37,905 nucleotides of DNA. Source: Segatella oulorum JCM 14966 (GTDB lineage: Bacteria; Bacteroidota; Bacteroidia; Bacteroidales; Bacteroidaceae). Within the stretch, counting starts at the first letter, position 1, and each line of letters begins with the position of its first letter. Made by a program: the position numbers and the translations under genes. The stretch is from the NCBI RefSeq assembly GCF_000613785.1, contig NZ_BAJQ01000025.1:1-37905 (forward strand). The letters run 5' to 3'. Positions 1 to 9,143 of this stretch are shown piece by piece. Below the pieces are notes generated by a model that was given only the letters and a program-made list of their open reading frames with translations, had not been told where the DNA came from and did no database searches.

Positions 1-550
1 CTATTTTCTTAGAGAAACCGTTTTCATTGGCAATGGTTTTGTTCTTTGGCGTAATTTCTAAGACATAGCAGACATGATTACCTACATTTTGGTCTTTCAA
101 GAATTTATAGTTAAAATCTTCGACAGCTGGTGTGGACATATCGGCGTAAGAAAACTCAGACCCCATGAAACTTTTGGCATTCTCTGAACTTACAATACGT
201 CGGGTTTTACGAAGAGCCGGCATATAAATCCACTTGTCATCGTTCTTCTTCAAATAATCGAACGATAGAAACCCGGTGCCTTTCACATCAGCAGGTTCGA
301 TAAACCGAATGAGTTTTTTTTCCAAACTACCATTCTCGTAGAGTTTACTGACGATAGTCATCTTGCGAACTCGTTTGTCTCCGGACGGACTGTAAATCGT
401 CATTGATGATTCTGTTTCCATTCCGGCAATACGAGTGGCTTCAATGGCTTTTTGTTGTACTTGTTGCGGAGATACTCCTCCTTGTGCATGAGCGACATTT
501 GCCCACATGGTTGCGATTGTTATAACCGCCGATAAAAAAACTTTCTTCAT
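1..550 (-). CDS. LolA-like outer-membrane lipoprotein-sorting protein (partial, C-terminus beyond window)
   Basis: Reading leftward from the ATG at 550 gives about 183 residues with no stop before the window edge. The start MKKVFLSAVITIATMWANV followed by AHAQ is a clear Sec signal peptide with an AxA-type cleavage site. The mature part contains GFLSFDYLKKNDDKWIYMPA and a KTRRI stretch, typical of the LolA-like COG2834 family, periplasmic proteins that bind lipid or lipoprotein acyl chains. It lies 103 bp downstream of an RND exporter on the same strand, a pairing common in bacteria. The pair probably moves a lipid or other hydrophobic ligand across the envelope. The substrate cannot be read from the sequence. 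Confidence 0.8.
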   Translation of the reverse strand, partial: MKKVFLSAVITIATMWANVAHAQGGVSPQQVQQKAIEATRIAGMETESSMTIYSPSGDKRVRKMTIVSKLYENGSLEKKLIRFIEPADVKGTGFLSFDYLKKNDDKWIYMPALRKTRRIVSSENAKSFMGSEFSYADMSTPAVEDFNYKFLKDQNVGNHVCYVLEITPKNKTIANENGFSKKI

Positions 551-593
551 TGTATTTATTGTTTGATGAATATTCATGTATCAATCTTCTTTG

Positions 594-611
594 AAAAGCT
601 TATAAGCTTTT
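594..611. repeat. Perfect 18-bp palindrome AAAAGCTTATAAGCTTTT between the RND and LolA-like genes
   Basis: The palindrome sits in the 103-bp gap between two co-directional genes, close to a second palindrome, ATGAATATTCAT, at 566-577. Its central 16 bp recur exactly at 16585-16600 upstream of the DUF1896 gene, 16 kb away. It could be a protein-binding site or an mRNA hairpin that adjusts LolA-like expression. No T-tract supports a classical terminator. Confidence 0.6.
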
Positions 612-653
612 GACTGTTTCTTTTATTGCTTTTATCCTTTCAGTCCTTTTAAG

Positions 654-2939
654 TTATTTGCAATAGATTTTCTGTCTCAAGAATTTCGGTTTCAACACCA
701 TACATAGCGCAGGTACGAGCAGCACTGCGGCAATGAGGCATACGAAAATGATTGTTACCATCATCATTCCGAAAAAGCGAACGGGCAGGAAGCCTGAAAA
801 GAGCAGAACTACAAATCCGATAATAACGGCAATGGCATTGAATACGATACCGCGTCCCGTTGCCTTGAACAAGCGATGTACAGCCTCCTTATCGTCGTAA
901 CCCGCACGTCGTTCCTCCCGATACCGCCAGACAACATGAATCGTATAGTCCACGCCGACTCCAATAAGGATAGAGGCTTGGAAGGCGGTCATAAAGTTCA
1001 GGTCAATACCAAAATATCCCATCAGTCCGAAAAGCATCAACATGGCAAACATGAGTGGAACGATTTGCAGTAATCCTGCCTTAAACGATTTGAAACCGAG
1101 GGATATAATGATAAATACAACAACGAGGGAAATCAACAAAGAAAGGAACTGCCCGCTTACGACATGCTTGTCCATATCCGTGAATACATCGGCATTGCCA
1201 CCAACAAGTTTCACATTGGGGTCATCTTTTACCATTTCCTTGATATGAGCAACACATTGTCGCAATACCGGTGTGTTCAATTCCTTGAAACGAATCATCA
1301 AGAGAGCTTTCTCAAAATTGAAATCCACCATCTTTTCCAAATCCTTCTGACTGCCGCTCATCAGATACAACTCGAAGTATTGTGATACGGCATCGTAGGT
1401 GTCGGGGATTTTATCATAACCTTCTTCGCCTTTGTTATAGAGAGCACGGCTGATCTGACGTGTAACTTTCGCGATAGACTGCGTTGTTCCAACTTCGGGG
1501 ATTTCTCGCACCTTTTTCTCCAAATCATCAATTTTCTTCAACAAGGCAGGGTCTTTGATGTCGCCTTCGAACACGACACAGAGCGGGAAGAAGCCCCCCA
1601 GTTCCTTATTGATGATTTGTGCGGACTCCTTCGCAGGATGTCCGTCAGGGAACAACTCGGCGGGATTTGAGTTGATGCTGAAACGCAACAGTCCGGCTGC
1701 TCCGATTAGAGAAATGACCACGAATAAAGCCAAAATAGTCTTGGGCTTTTTCGTTACCCAATCGGCAATAAAGTCCAACAATCTGTCCAACCCTATTCCT
1801 CTTTTGCTTTTAGGGTTGTTATCCGCTCTCAATCGAGGTTTGGTTTTGGGAAGTACCGAACTCAATGCAGGTATAAAGAACAGACTTCCAATCAAGGCAA
1901 GTCCGATACCGATACTGCCAAGAACTCCCATCTGTCCACCGGGAATCAGCACATGTCCCAACATACAGAGCAACCCTGCAATGGTTGTCAATCCTGATAA
2001 GATAATGGGAGCGCCGAGACTTGTAACCATTTTGACAGACAATTCTTTTGCTGTATAGTTGTTTCCGGGAAGATTGTCTCTTTGGTAGCGGGCAAACATG
2101 TGTATGCCATAGGAATTGGCGGTGGCAATCAGCAATACAACTAAAATAATGGTCGTAACGGCAAACTTCCATCCCAACAAAGGTGTTGCACCCAATGCCG
2201 TGAATATCGCCATGACAACAATCAGAATGGGAAGCCATACCCCTCTGAACTGACGGAAGCTGATAAAGAGAAAGACCATCATCAACAACAATCCGAGAGG
2301 AATGAGCCGAGCCATATCCTTCTGCATCATTCCCGCATTCTGCATTCGCATATACGGAGAACCTCCCAAAAGAACTTTCTCTGTGCCGGGATACTTGGCA
2401 ATCATTGCCTCCACTTGGTCTATTACGTCCTTGTCCTTTGCTCCAGGTTCAAGCAATCCAATAATGGCTGTGGTCGTAAAATCTTTGGAAATCACGCTTC
2501 CATAGACAAGGTCGTTACCGGCAAGCTCTTTCTTAATAGTGGCAACATCTTCAGCAGTCCGTGGAATCATTTTCACGGCCGCATCAACGGTCATTGCGTC
2601 ATTCTCACTGCGGACATTTTTCAATTCAAAGACAGACATCACTCGTTCTATGCCTTTTATGTTCTGCATGTCCTGTGAGAAATGCTCTACACGCTTCAGT
2701 GTCTTGCCATTCACGACATCATCTGTCTGTACGACAATCATCACCATATCCGTTCCTCCAAACATCTTTTCTATCTGTTTTTGGTTCATACGGGAAGGCA
2801 GATGCTCCGGCAGATAGGTAAGCAGGTCGGGATTAAAACTTGCATTCTTCATCTGAAAGCCCATAAAAGCTGTCAGTGCAAGAAAGAATACGATGACCGC
2901 CCAGCGGTATCGTATCACAAATTCAGCTAATTTCTTCAT
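654..2939 (-). CDS. RND superfamily (MMPL/COG1033) exporter
   Basis: This 761-residue inner-membrane protein has the two-fold repeat of MMPL/COG1033 exporters: one N-terminal transmembrane helix (about residues 12-30), a large periplasmic domain, a block of five to six helices (about 210-365), then the same pattern again. The motif GVGVDYTIHVVWRYREE in the second membrane block is typical of the family, where the acidic residue takes part in proton coupling. These proteins export lipids, hopanoids or other hydrophobic molecules. It starts 26 bp after the DUF1302-like barrel gene and precedes the LolA-like gene, giving an inner membrane-periplasm-outer membrane set that is probably transcribed together. 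The substrate is unknown. Confidence 0.88.
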   Translation of the reverse strand: MKKLAEFVIRYRWAVIVFFLALTAFMGFQMKNASFNPDLLTYLPEHLPSRMNQKQIEKMFGGTDMVMIVVQTDDVVNGKTLKRVEHFSQDMQNIKGIERVMSVFELKNVRSENDAMTVDAAVKMIPRTAEDVATIKKELAGNDLVYGSVISKDFTTTAIIGLLEPGAKDKDVIDQVEAMIAKYPGTEKVLLGGSPYMRMQNAGMMQKDMARLIPLGLLLMMVFLFISFRQFRGVWLPILIVVMAIFTALGATPLLGWKFAVTTIILVVLLIATANSYGIHMFARYQRDNLPGNNYTAKELSVKMVTSLGAPIILSGLTTIAGLLCMLGHVLIPGGQMGVLGSIGIGLALIGSLFFIPALSSVLPKTKPRLRADNNPKSKRGIGLDRLLDFIADWVTKKPKTILALFVVISLIGAAGLLRFSINSNPAELFPDGHPAKESAQIINKELGGFFPLCVVFEGDIKDPALLKKIDDLEKKVREIPEVGTTQSIAKVTRQISRALYNKGEEGYDKIPDTYDAVSQYFELYLMSGSQKDLEKMVDFNFEKALLMIRFKELNTPVLRQCVAHIKEMVKDDPNVKLVGGNADVFTDMDKHVVSGQFLSLLISLVVVFIIISLGFKSFKAGLLQIVPLMFAMLMLFGLMGYFGIDLNFMTAFQASILIGVGVDYTIHVVWRYREERRAGYDDKEAVHRLFKATGRGIVFNAIAVIIGFVVLLFSGFLPVRFFGMMMVTIIFVCLIAAVLLVPALCMVLKPKFLRQKIYCK

Positions 2940-2965
2940 TCGATATTATTTTGAGATGAGATAAT

Positions 2966-4261
2966 CTAAAACGAAACTTTCAACTCCGTAAAAACCGAGT
3001 TCTTGGTCTTTTCCAATATTCCGAATAATCGGTCATCTGGTCCGTAAAACAGCTGACCTCCCACCGTAAGCGTAACGGCATCGGCTATGGCATAGCGTAC
3101 CTTGGGTTGAAAGAAGTATTCTTTTGTACTGAATTGGCATAACCCAAGTAGTTCCACATTTAATGTCTCATGAAATAATGACAGTGCAGGTCTGACTGAA
3201 ACCGAATGATTCCAACGTTCGTGTTGCGTGAAAAGAATACGGTTCAGCGAGTTAAGTTTCTGTTCTATCGGATTGCCTTTGATGTCTGTCGCTAAGTCCG
3301 GTATATACTTACCTATGTACTGTACAATCAAACTGAAATTATCCCAGCTTCGGTCAATCCCGATCGTGTATTCCATTTGCTTATTGGGAACGGAATAAAT
3401 GGAATTATTACTTTTTTCGGGGAGTGAACAGGCAAATTCCCCTCTTAGTCCGTAGTTGCCCAACGAGGAGGAAAAGTCCATTCCAACAATATGCACCCGA
3501 TAGGGCTCTTGTGATAACTGGATTTCAGAAGGAGTTTTTTTATACGCGATGCCGGGAAATTTATGCAGCCCGTTGTAATAGGAAAGAGAGAGGTCGAAAG
3601 ACGGTTTTTCCAAATCTATTTTCACTCCGAAAGACTGATTCTTCCATCGGTAAGGACGTTTTTCATTGTTCCATACAATCCCATCTCCCATAGGGTTTCC
3701 GATGAATGGGAACAATGACGATTTATAAACAGGTACCCAATCCACTTCGATACGGAAGGGATAAGGATTAAAGACACCTTTCACGACAAAATTCCCCAAC
3801 CGCTTATCGTCTTCTTCCGGAGAGAATACACAAAAGTCTTGGGGAGTAACGTTGTTGGTCGGATTGAATCCATCTGCACGCCCCCAAAGAACGATTTGCT
3901 CACCCACACGAAAATCGAACTTACCAAGATTAAGATTTAGATAAGCCTCGCGGATGTCGAACTTATGATTGTTGTTGCCATCAGCTCTGTAACGGACTTC
4001 CGAAAAGGCAGAAGCACTTATGCCGATGGGAACTTCTAATTTCAAGGCACCTTCTCCGTAGTAATTGCGTATTTCTTTTTCTCCGCCGAAAAAACCTGCA
4101 CGGAGATAACCATTGAGTTTAATGCGGTTATCCGATGAGATTTCTTCTGTATAGAGAGAGTCTGTTTCATTCGGAGATTGTGCATAAACAGAAATACCGG
4201 AAAACAATGATAAGATTGTTACTCCGGCAAAAAAATGAAACTTAAATGTCGTTATTTTCAT
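2966..4261 (-). CDS. DUF1302-like outer-membrane beta-barrel protein
   Basis: This 431-residue protein begins with a signal peptide (hydrophobic stretch, cleavage near ISVYAQ) and ends in VFTELKVSF, an aromatic-terminated final strand typical of outer-membrane barrels. The middle has alternating beta-strand character and the segment VGEQIVLWGRADGFNPTNN, which resembles the DUF1302 family. In other bacteria DUF1302 proteins are neighbours of RND/COG1033 exporters, as here. It is first in the unit barrel-RND-LolA-like and has its own promoter with AraC-type half-sites upstream. It probably forms the outer-membrane part of the export or lipid-trafficking route. The family assignment rests on motif resemblance, and another porin-like family is possible. 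Confidence 0.7.
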   Translation of the reverse strand: MKITTFKFHFFAGVTILSLFSGISVYAQSPNETDSLYTEEISSDNRIKLNGYLRAGFFGGEKEIRNYYGEGALKLEVPIGISASAFSEVRYRADGNNNHKFDIREAYLNLNLGKFDFRVGEQIVLWGRADGFNPTNNVTPQDFCVFSPEEDDKRLGNFVVKGVFNPYPFRIEVDWVPVYKSSLFPFIGNPMGDGIVWNNEKRPYRWKNQSFGVKIDLEKPSFDLSLSYYNGLHKFPGIAYKKTPSEIQLSQEPYRVHIVGMDFSSSLGNYGLRGEFACSLPEKSNNSIYSVPNKQMEYTIGIDRSWDNFSLIVQYIGKYIPDLATDIKGNPIEQKLNSLNRILFTQHERWNHSVSVRPALSLFHETLNVELLGLCQFSTKEYFFQPKVRYAIADAVTLTVGGQLFYGPDDRLFGILEKTKNSVFTELKVSF

Positions 4262-4280
4262 TGCCTGATGTTTTTGCAGG

Positions 4281-4337
4281 CAAAGTTCGAAAGATTGTTT
4301 AGGGTAAAATAACCCTCAGAAAGCAAGTAATATCCCT
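4281..4337 (-). promoter_or_regulatory. Promoter of the barrel/RND/LolA-like unit with tandem AraC-type half-sites
   Basis: Read on the minus strand: distal half-site AGGGATAT (4337-4330), 13 nt, proximal half-site AGGGTTAT (4316-4309), 20 nt, then the -7-like box GAACTTTG (4288-4281), a near match to Bacteroidota TAnnTTTG. The proximal half-site also belongs to the inverted repeat AGGGTAAAATAACCCT (4301-4316). No -33 TTTG is seen, so the proximal half-site takes its place, as in promoters that depend on an activator. The same geometry recurs at 9056-9112 and 9144-9200. Confidence 0.65.
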
Positions 4338-4349
4338 ATTGTGTAAAAC

Positions 4350-5330
4350 TTATAATGAATCAAGATATTGCTTGGGTTTTATCCTGTGATATTTGCAGAA
4401 AGCCTCTGTGAAATGACTGAGGTTAGCATATCCAACTTTATAGCCTACTTCTGACACCGAGTAGAGGCGAGTGGAAAGCAGTCGTTTTGCCCATTCCATC
4501 TTTTCAGATAGGGCATATTCGGCGATGGCTTTTCCAATAACCTGCTTGAAGCACTTTTGTAATTTGGAACTGCTCATATTGGCTTCACGCGCCAATTCGG
4601 GAATACTCGGTACATTACTGAGACTTTGAAGAATCTGGCGACGAACACGGAATACTGATTCAACATCATTCAAGTTTAGGTTGGCAAGAGATTTTACTTC
4701 CGAACGTTTTTCGAGCTTTTCAAGGAACATTGTCAGTAATTCCATAGTTTTTCCATGCAAATGAAGCGTTGAAAAAGGATTGTCGATTTCAGTTATAGAC
4801 TTAATGTTATCCAAGACCTGTTGCATTGCAGGTGTAATGGTCTCAAACAAATAAAAAGCCTTGTCCGATTGGAGAAGCCGACCGATATAGGTTTCATGTG
4901 CTGCATCAATCTTTTCAATCCAATCCTTATTGAAAGTCAGTGTAATATTTTCGTATCGTTTCTTTGGAGGAAAACTCCACTCAGTCGGGATGCTACTTGA
5001 AGGCATGAAAATGCCATCGAGCGTGTCCACTCCGACCGTTTTTGTACTTGTTCCTATTATCTGCTCGTGTTTATGCTCATTGATATAGAACATGACAGGA
5101 ATCCATTTCGAGTTTTCCACCGAGCGACGTATCATAGTTATCGGCTCGTATGCTACGAAACTGATATAAGTCAATGTTAGCCATGGCAGAGGATAATATT
5201 GTTTGAAGAATCCACTACCAATAGAAGAAGGAATGGTAAATCCATTGTTTATTACTGATGTGCCAAATTGTTCGGCAACCATCTCCATCCAATCTTCAGG
5301 CTTATTGATTGCACAAAATTCTATGGTCAT
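4350..5330 (-). CDS. AraC/XylS-family transcriptional regulator (PchR/YbtA-like)
   Basis: The C-terminal 100 residues are a canonical AraC double helix-turn-helix: IPELAREANMSSSKLQKCFK for the first and VGYANLSHFTEAFCKYHRI with KPKQYL for the second. The N-terminal part is a poorly conserved ligand-binding region. The start is placed at ATG 5330 (326 aa). The frame stays open to an ATG at 5411, but that would overlap the promoter box (5348-5355) and the inverted repeat (5364-5401). It lies between an RND/outer-membrane unit and a TonB receptor/ABC cluster. Siderophore loci such as pch and ybt carry a similar regulator that senses the ferric-siderophore. Activating the neighbouring operons is the inferred role. 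Confidence 0.85.
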   Translation of the reverse strand: MTIEFCAINKPEDWMEMVAEQFGTSVINNGFTIPSSIGSGFFKQYYPLPWLTLTYISFVAYEPITMIRRSVENSKWIPVMFYINEHKHEQIIGTSTKTVGVDTLDGIFMPSSSIPTEWSFPPKKRYENITLTFNKDWIEKIDAAHETYIGRLLQSDKAFYLFETITPAMQQVLDNIKSITEIDNPFSTLHLHGKTMELLTMFLEKLEKRSEVKSLANLNLNDVESVFRVRRQILQSLSNVPSIPELAREANMSSSKLQKCFKQVIGKAIAEYALSEKMEWAKRLLSTRLYSVSEVGYKVGYANLSHFTEAFCKYHRIKPKQYLDSL

Positions 5331-5347
5331 TTTATCATGTCTTTTTG

Positions 5348-5401
5348 CAAAGTTACAAACAAATACGGATAAACTTGAATTATTGCAAGTTTTTATCCGT
5401 A
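5348..5401 (-). promoter_or_regulatory. AraC-gene promoter box and large inverted repeat
   Basis: A perfect Bacteroidota -7 box, TAACTTTG, reads leftward at 5355-5348, about 18 nt before ATG 5330. Immediately upstream is an inverted repeat: TACGGATAAACTTG (5364-5377), an 8-nt loop, and CAAGTTTTTATCCGTA (5386-5401), differing only by a 2-nt bulge. On the minus strand the repeat is followed by TTTGTTTG, so it may be the terminator of the receptor/DUF4374 operon, an operator for the regulator gene, or both. Confidence 0.55.
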
Positions 5402-5453
5402 TTACTCTCAAAAAAGAACCAATAGCTCCATGAGAAATGTTTTTAATGAGAGT

Positions 5454-6635
5454 TTACTCAAATGCGACTAAACTTGAAGGAACTCCTATGGCAGTAACAA
5501 TTGGGTTTTGCGAGCATTCGCCTGTCTTGGTATTGTAGGTGTAATACCCCGTACCATTGTTACATGTCATTCCAAAGACGATGAAGTCCTTGTAGCGAGT
5601 TATAGCAAAAGAGCCATTGCTGTCGGTCATTGGCAAATCAAGTTTTTCGATGGTTTTGTTCCAAATGTCGATTTTCACGGGTTGGAAGTCTTTCTTGAGT
5701 ATTCCAAATTCTGTATCCGTTACTTTCACGCAACTATACACAATACCATTACCTGCATAGAAAGACTTAATCATATACTGCCCTGTTTTGCCTATTCCTT
5801 TTATGGTTGTCTTCGATAGGTTGAACAGATAATCGCTATCCCATTTGTCGCTTCCTTTGCGGATACGCAGGAAACCTTCCTTATCGGCAACATTGAAGTT
5901 GTTGCCCGCACTGTAAAAGTAGATGTCACCCCGCTCGTCTATGAATGCGTCAGAATGGCGGAACAATCCTACAACACTTGTGCGGTTATCTTTGATAACT
6001 TCAGTCTTTTTCGTCTTGAGGTCAATGATAGCTACCTCTGCTCCAGTACCCGGTACAGAGGTATGAGGCGAATTGAGCTGATTGAGGGCAACATACATCT
6101 TTCCATCACGGATGACATTACAGCCGGGATCAGGATTGTTGTCTTGAACCGCATAAGACGAGAGGTCAATTTCATCTTCCTTTTGCAATGTTGAAGTATT
6201 GATTAACGCAATTTTTCCACGTCCATGCAAAGCAACGTATGCCCGCTGTTCATCAACGAAGTTAATTTCTCCGGGTTGAGCCATCTGTTCAAATGTCATA
6301 GTACCTGCTTTTATCAGTTCTCCATGGGCACCTCTTGTAAACTTATGTATCTTATCCCCGAATTTCCCTTCGGGTACAAGCACTGTATTACCCTTAGCAA
6401 AGAGGTAGCAACCGAACCCGAATTCAAATGCTTTCTTATTGTTGGCCGTTTGAGGAGTCAAATCACTGAATGTCCCTACATAAGCACTTTTGTCCACATA
6501 ATGCACAAAGGTGAAATGTTGCTGCACCTCTTGAGGAGTAGGCGTAGGTTCATCATTTTTGTTACAAGATGTCAGCCCTATGAAGCCGACCAGCATAGCA
6601 GAAAAAGCTATACGATTGAAAATTGTTGTATTCAT
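5454..6635 (-). CDS. DUF4374 domain-containing surface lipoprotein
   Basis: This 393-residue protein has a lipoprotein signal peptide ending in the lipobox LTSC, followed by NKNDEPTPTP, an acidic-flanked linker suited to outer-membrane export in Bacteroidota. The rest consists of repeated beta-rich segments (for example GRGKIALINTSTLQKEDEID, DGKMYVALNQL, AEVAIIDLKTKKTEV) as in a beta-propeller. DUF4374 proteins usually sit next to TonB-dependent receptors, and this gene starts 18 bp after the receptor gene. By analogy with the XusB lipoprotein of the Bacteroides xenosiderophore system, it may capture a metal chelate at the cell surface. The family call is firm, the ligand is inferred. Confidence 0.82.
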   Translation of the reverse strand: MNTTIFNRIAFSAMLVGFIGLTSCNKNDEPTPTPQEVQQHFTFVHYVDKSAYVGTFSDLTPQTANNKKAFEFGFGCYLFAKGNTVLVPEGKFGDKIHKFTRGAHGELIKAGTMTFEQMAQPGEINFVDEQRAYVALHGRGKIALINTSTLQKEDEIDLSSYAVQDNNPDPGCNVIRDGKMYVALNQLNSPHTSVPGTGAEVAIIDLKTKKTEVIKDNRTSVVGLFRHSDAFIDERGDIYFYSAGNNFNVADKEGFLRIRKGSDKWDSDYLFNLSKTTIKGIGKTGQYMIKSFYAGNGIVYSCVKVTDTEFGILKKDFQPVKIDIWNKTIEKLDLPMTDSNGSFAITRYKDFIVFGMTCNNGTGYYTYNTKTGECSQNPIVTAIGVPSSLVAFE

Positions 6636-6653
6636 CTTTTTATATTTGTTAAA

Positions 6654-9029
6654 TTAGAAAATTCCTTTTGAGAAGACATATCTGAATTTGAGGTGAAGTG
6701 TCCGTCCTGCCAATGGTTGGCGGAATTGGTCCCAAACTTCTTTGTTCATTATATTATGGCATTCCAAGGCTACGGAATATTTGCTTTTGTAGGTCAACAA
6801 TAGCCCTATGTCATTGACGAAACTGCGGGGAATACGTCGTTTCTGTAATTCGGTAAGTTCCCAGAAGTAGAAGAACTCCTCAGTAAATTTGCCGTCCCAG
6901 AAAGCCTTGACATACCAATTCTTGAATAATCGGTTGCTGTGATACTCCGCCCCGAAGTTGGCGAACAAATAGGGAATGTTCGGCAGTCGCAATCCTTTTG
7001 TCGGATTGGGGGCTTGGGTACCGGGTAAATAGTTCAAGACATCACGCACATCCTGATAAGTTAGATTTCCGTAGGCATAGACCGTTGGCGATATGTCCAA
7101 TTTTATTTCGGTTTCTATACCTTTAATATGTACCTTTTCTGCGTTTACATATCCGGCTGCCATGTGCTGTTTTATCAGTTTTATCATATCGCTTACCTGC
7201 ATATAAAAGCCGTTCACTTCAAACTGCAATCGCGATAATCCGAGGACATCATTTTTGTCTATTAAGAACCCCAGATTGAAGTTGTGGCTTTTCTCTGGTC
7301 TCAATCCGGCTGCAGGAAAGGTGATGATACCATCACCGAATAGTTCTTGTGAATTGGGAAGGCGTATTGCCCGCTGGTAAGATGCTTTCAAGTGAAAACC
7401 TCTGAAGGGCTCGTATTTTATTGCCTCTATCCAGCCTATTTGTGAGGTCGTATTGTTCTTTTTCTTCGGAGCCTCAATCAGCTCGTATGAAGTCAAATCT
7501 TCTATCTCGGAATGGAGGTGGAAATACTTTGCGGAGAGCATATTCGTCAGTTTCTTATCAAAGAGTTTTGACTCCCAAGTCAACCCCGAAATGACACTGG
7601 TCTTTTTGCTGGGAAATCCTCCGATAACAAAACCTGCATGCTGACTTGCAATGTTGTCGCTCGGTTGTCTTCTGGCGTAGTTAATAAGTGTGTTCAGATT
7701 CAAACTGTGATTGGCAGACAACTTGTAATCAAAATTGATACGTTCATTGATTTCCAAGCCTTTGTCATTTGAGTTGTGAGGAACATCTCCTGTTTCTCCC
7801 TGCCCATTCGGACTCGGATATATGTTTCCTTCGAAATCGTGATTAACTCGTGCCGTATCCACAAAATTGTTTGTTGTATGTGAAAGGGAGAAATGGGACT
7901 CAAGATTAAGGCGGTCGTTCAGCATTCCGCTTTTTATCAGTTTGTTTTCCAACATAAACATTCCTGATTGGTTTTCGGCATGTTGTATGTTTTTTAAGAT
8001 ACCTTGGATTTCATTGAAACGATTGTAATACCCGAACTCGGTACTAATCTCATCGAACCAAAGTTTCGTGAAAGCAATTTTTCCCTTCAACATATACGAA
8101 CGAAAACGGTCATGGTCACGTCTTACCAACAGATTTTCTCTCTCGGGAACTCTGAAAGAGTAGTCATTCTTTGCAGATGTATAATAGCCTCCCGCACCGA
8201 GTAGAACGCCACTCTTTGGAAAGTTCTTGCGAGAGAAGACGCTTCCTTTGTGTGTTTGGTAAGACCCGAATTCATACGAGGCATCTAAATAGTCCGTACT
8301 AAACTCTTTAGTAACGATATTGACGGCTCCCCCCAATCCATCACATCCGAAACGGGCGGGTATGATACTCTTATAGACTTCTATTCTTTCTATAATGTCT
8401 ATCGGAATTTCATCAAGAGAAAAAGCCCCGTCAGAAGTACTCATTGGCATTCCGTCCCATAAGATTTGAATGCGGTTTCCTTCCAATCCATGAACAATAA
8501 TTCTCGAACTGCTTCCCAAACCGCCGGTCTGCCCAACTTTCAAACCTATGGTTTTATTCAAAACGGTTTCTAACGAAATAGATCTGCCTTGAAGTTCTTT
8601 CGCATTTATTACAGAAACTGCTTCAGGCGACTCTCTGAGAACTTGTGCTTTTGTTTTTCCGAAGACCACTACATCTGCTAACTCTGTTGATTCCGGGAGT
8701 AGTCTTATGGTATAACGCTTCCCATTTGCAGTAATCGTATCGGTAATGGTCTGATAACCGACATAACTTACCATAAGCATAAGTTTTTGATTACTTGATG
8801 CACTTAGTTTTGCAATACCTTTCCTGTTTGTAGTCGTACCATTTGTGTACGTTGGAGCATTCAAACCTTTCCAATGTACGGCGGCAAATTCTATACTGTT
8901 CCCATTTTCTGCATCAATAACTTTTATTTCTGTTGGTTGCAGTTGTGCAAACATAGGAAAAGACCACAACAATAGAAAGCCGACAATGAGCATTCTTTTG
9001 TATAAATGGACTATTGAGCTGATTGACAT
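6654..9029 (-). CDS. TonB-dependent outer-membrane receptor with carboxypeptidase-regulatory-like N-terminal domain
   Basis: This 791-residue protein has a signal peptide (cleavage near FPMFAQ), then a carboxypeptidase-regulatory-like beta-sandwich (about 33-110, including ISYVGYQT-like text VSYVGYQTITDT) common in Bacteroidota receptors. The plug (about 125-235) contains RIIVHGLEGNRIQILWDGMP and GGAVNIVT, and a 22-strand barrel ends in KFRYVFSKGIF. It belongs to the FepA/BtuB-like COG4771 type rather than SusC, being short and without a SusD partner. With the DUF4374 lipoprotein, the AraC regulator and the divergent ABC pair, uptake of a siderophore, heme or similar chelate is likely. The promoter at 9056-9112 carries AraC-type half-sites. 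Confidence 0.9.
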   Translation of the reverse strand: MSISSIVHLYKRMLIVGFLLLWSFPMFAQLQPTEIKVIDAENGNSIEFAAVHWKGLNAPTYTNGTTTNRKGIAKLSASSNQKLMLMVSYVGYQTITDTITANGKRYTIRLLPESTELADVVVFGKTKAQVLRESPEAVSVINAKELQGRSISLETVLNKTIGLKVGQTGGLGSSSRIIVHGLEGNRIQILWDGMPMSTSDGAFSLDEIPIDIIERIEVYKSIIPARFGCDGLGGAVNIVTKEFSTDYLDASYEFGSYQTHKGSVFSRKNFPKSGVLLGAGGYYTSAKNDYSFRVPERENLLVRRDHDRFRSYMLKGKIAFTKLWFDEISTEFGYYNRFNEIQGILKNIQHAENQSGMFMLENKLIKSGMLNDRLNLESHFSLSHTTNNFVDTARVNHDFEGNIYPSPNGQGETGDVPHNSNDKGLEINERINFDYKLSANHSLNLNTLINYARRQPSDNIASQHAGFVIGGFPSKKTSVISGLTWESKLFDKKLTNMLSAKYFHLHSEIEDLTSYELIEAPKKKNNTTSQIGWIEAIKYEPFRGFHLKASYQRAIRLPNSQELFGDGIITFPAAGLRPEKSHNFNLGFLIDKNDVLGLSRLQFEVNGFYMQVSDMIKLIKQHMAAGYVNAEKVHIKGIETEIKLDISPTVYAYGNLTYQDVRDVLNYLPGTQAPNPTKGLRLPNIPYLFANFGAEYHSNRLFKNWYVKAFWDGKFTEEFFYFWELTELQKRRIPRSFVNDIGLLLTYKSKYSVALECHNIMNKEVWDQFRQPLAGRTLHLKFRYVFSKGIF

Positions 9030-9055
9030 ATCATATTTGTTTGTGAGATTCTGTG

Positions 9056-9112
9056 CAAAGGTACTTACCTGCCGAGCAAATAAATAACCCTATTATCCAC
9101 GCTTATACCCCT
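9056..9112 (-). promoter_or_regulatory. Receptor-operon promoter with tandem AraC-type half-sites
   Basis: On the minus strand: AGGGGTAT (9112-9105), 13 nt, AGGGTTAT (9091-9084), 20 nt, then the -7 box TACCTTTG (9063-9056), which ends 26 nt before the receptor ATG. Spacing matches the promoters at 4281-4337 and 9144-9200 to the base. No good -33 TTTG is present at standard distance, so activation by the AraC-type protein is expected. Confidence 0.68.
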
Positions 9113-9143
9113 GTTGCGTTTATATGCGAGCAAATTGTTGTTT

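Noticed and set aside
5331..5411. Upstream start of the AraC gene at 5411
   Set aside because: The extra 27 codons cover the -7 box and inverted repeat and have no similarity to AraC proteins.
9055..9064. Second attachment core (GTACCTTTGC, minus strand)
   Set aside because: It is in the receptor -7 position with exact spacing to the half-sites, which explains it fully as a promoter.
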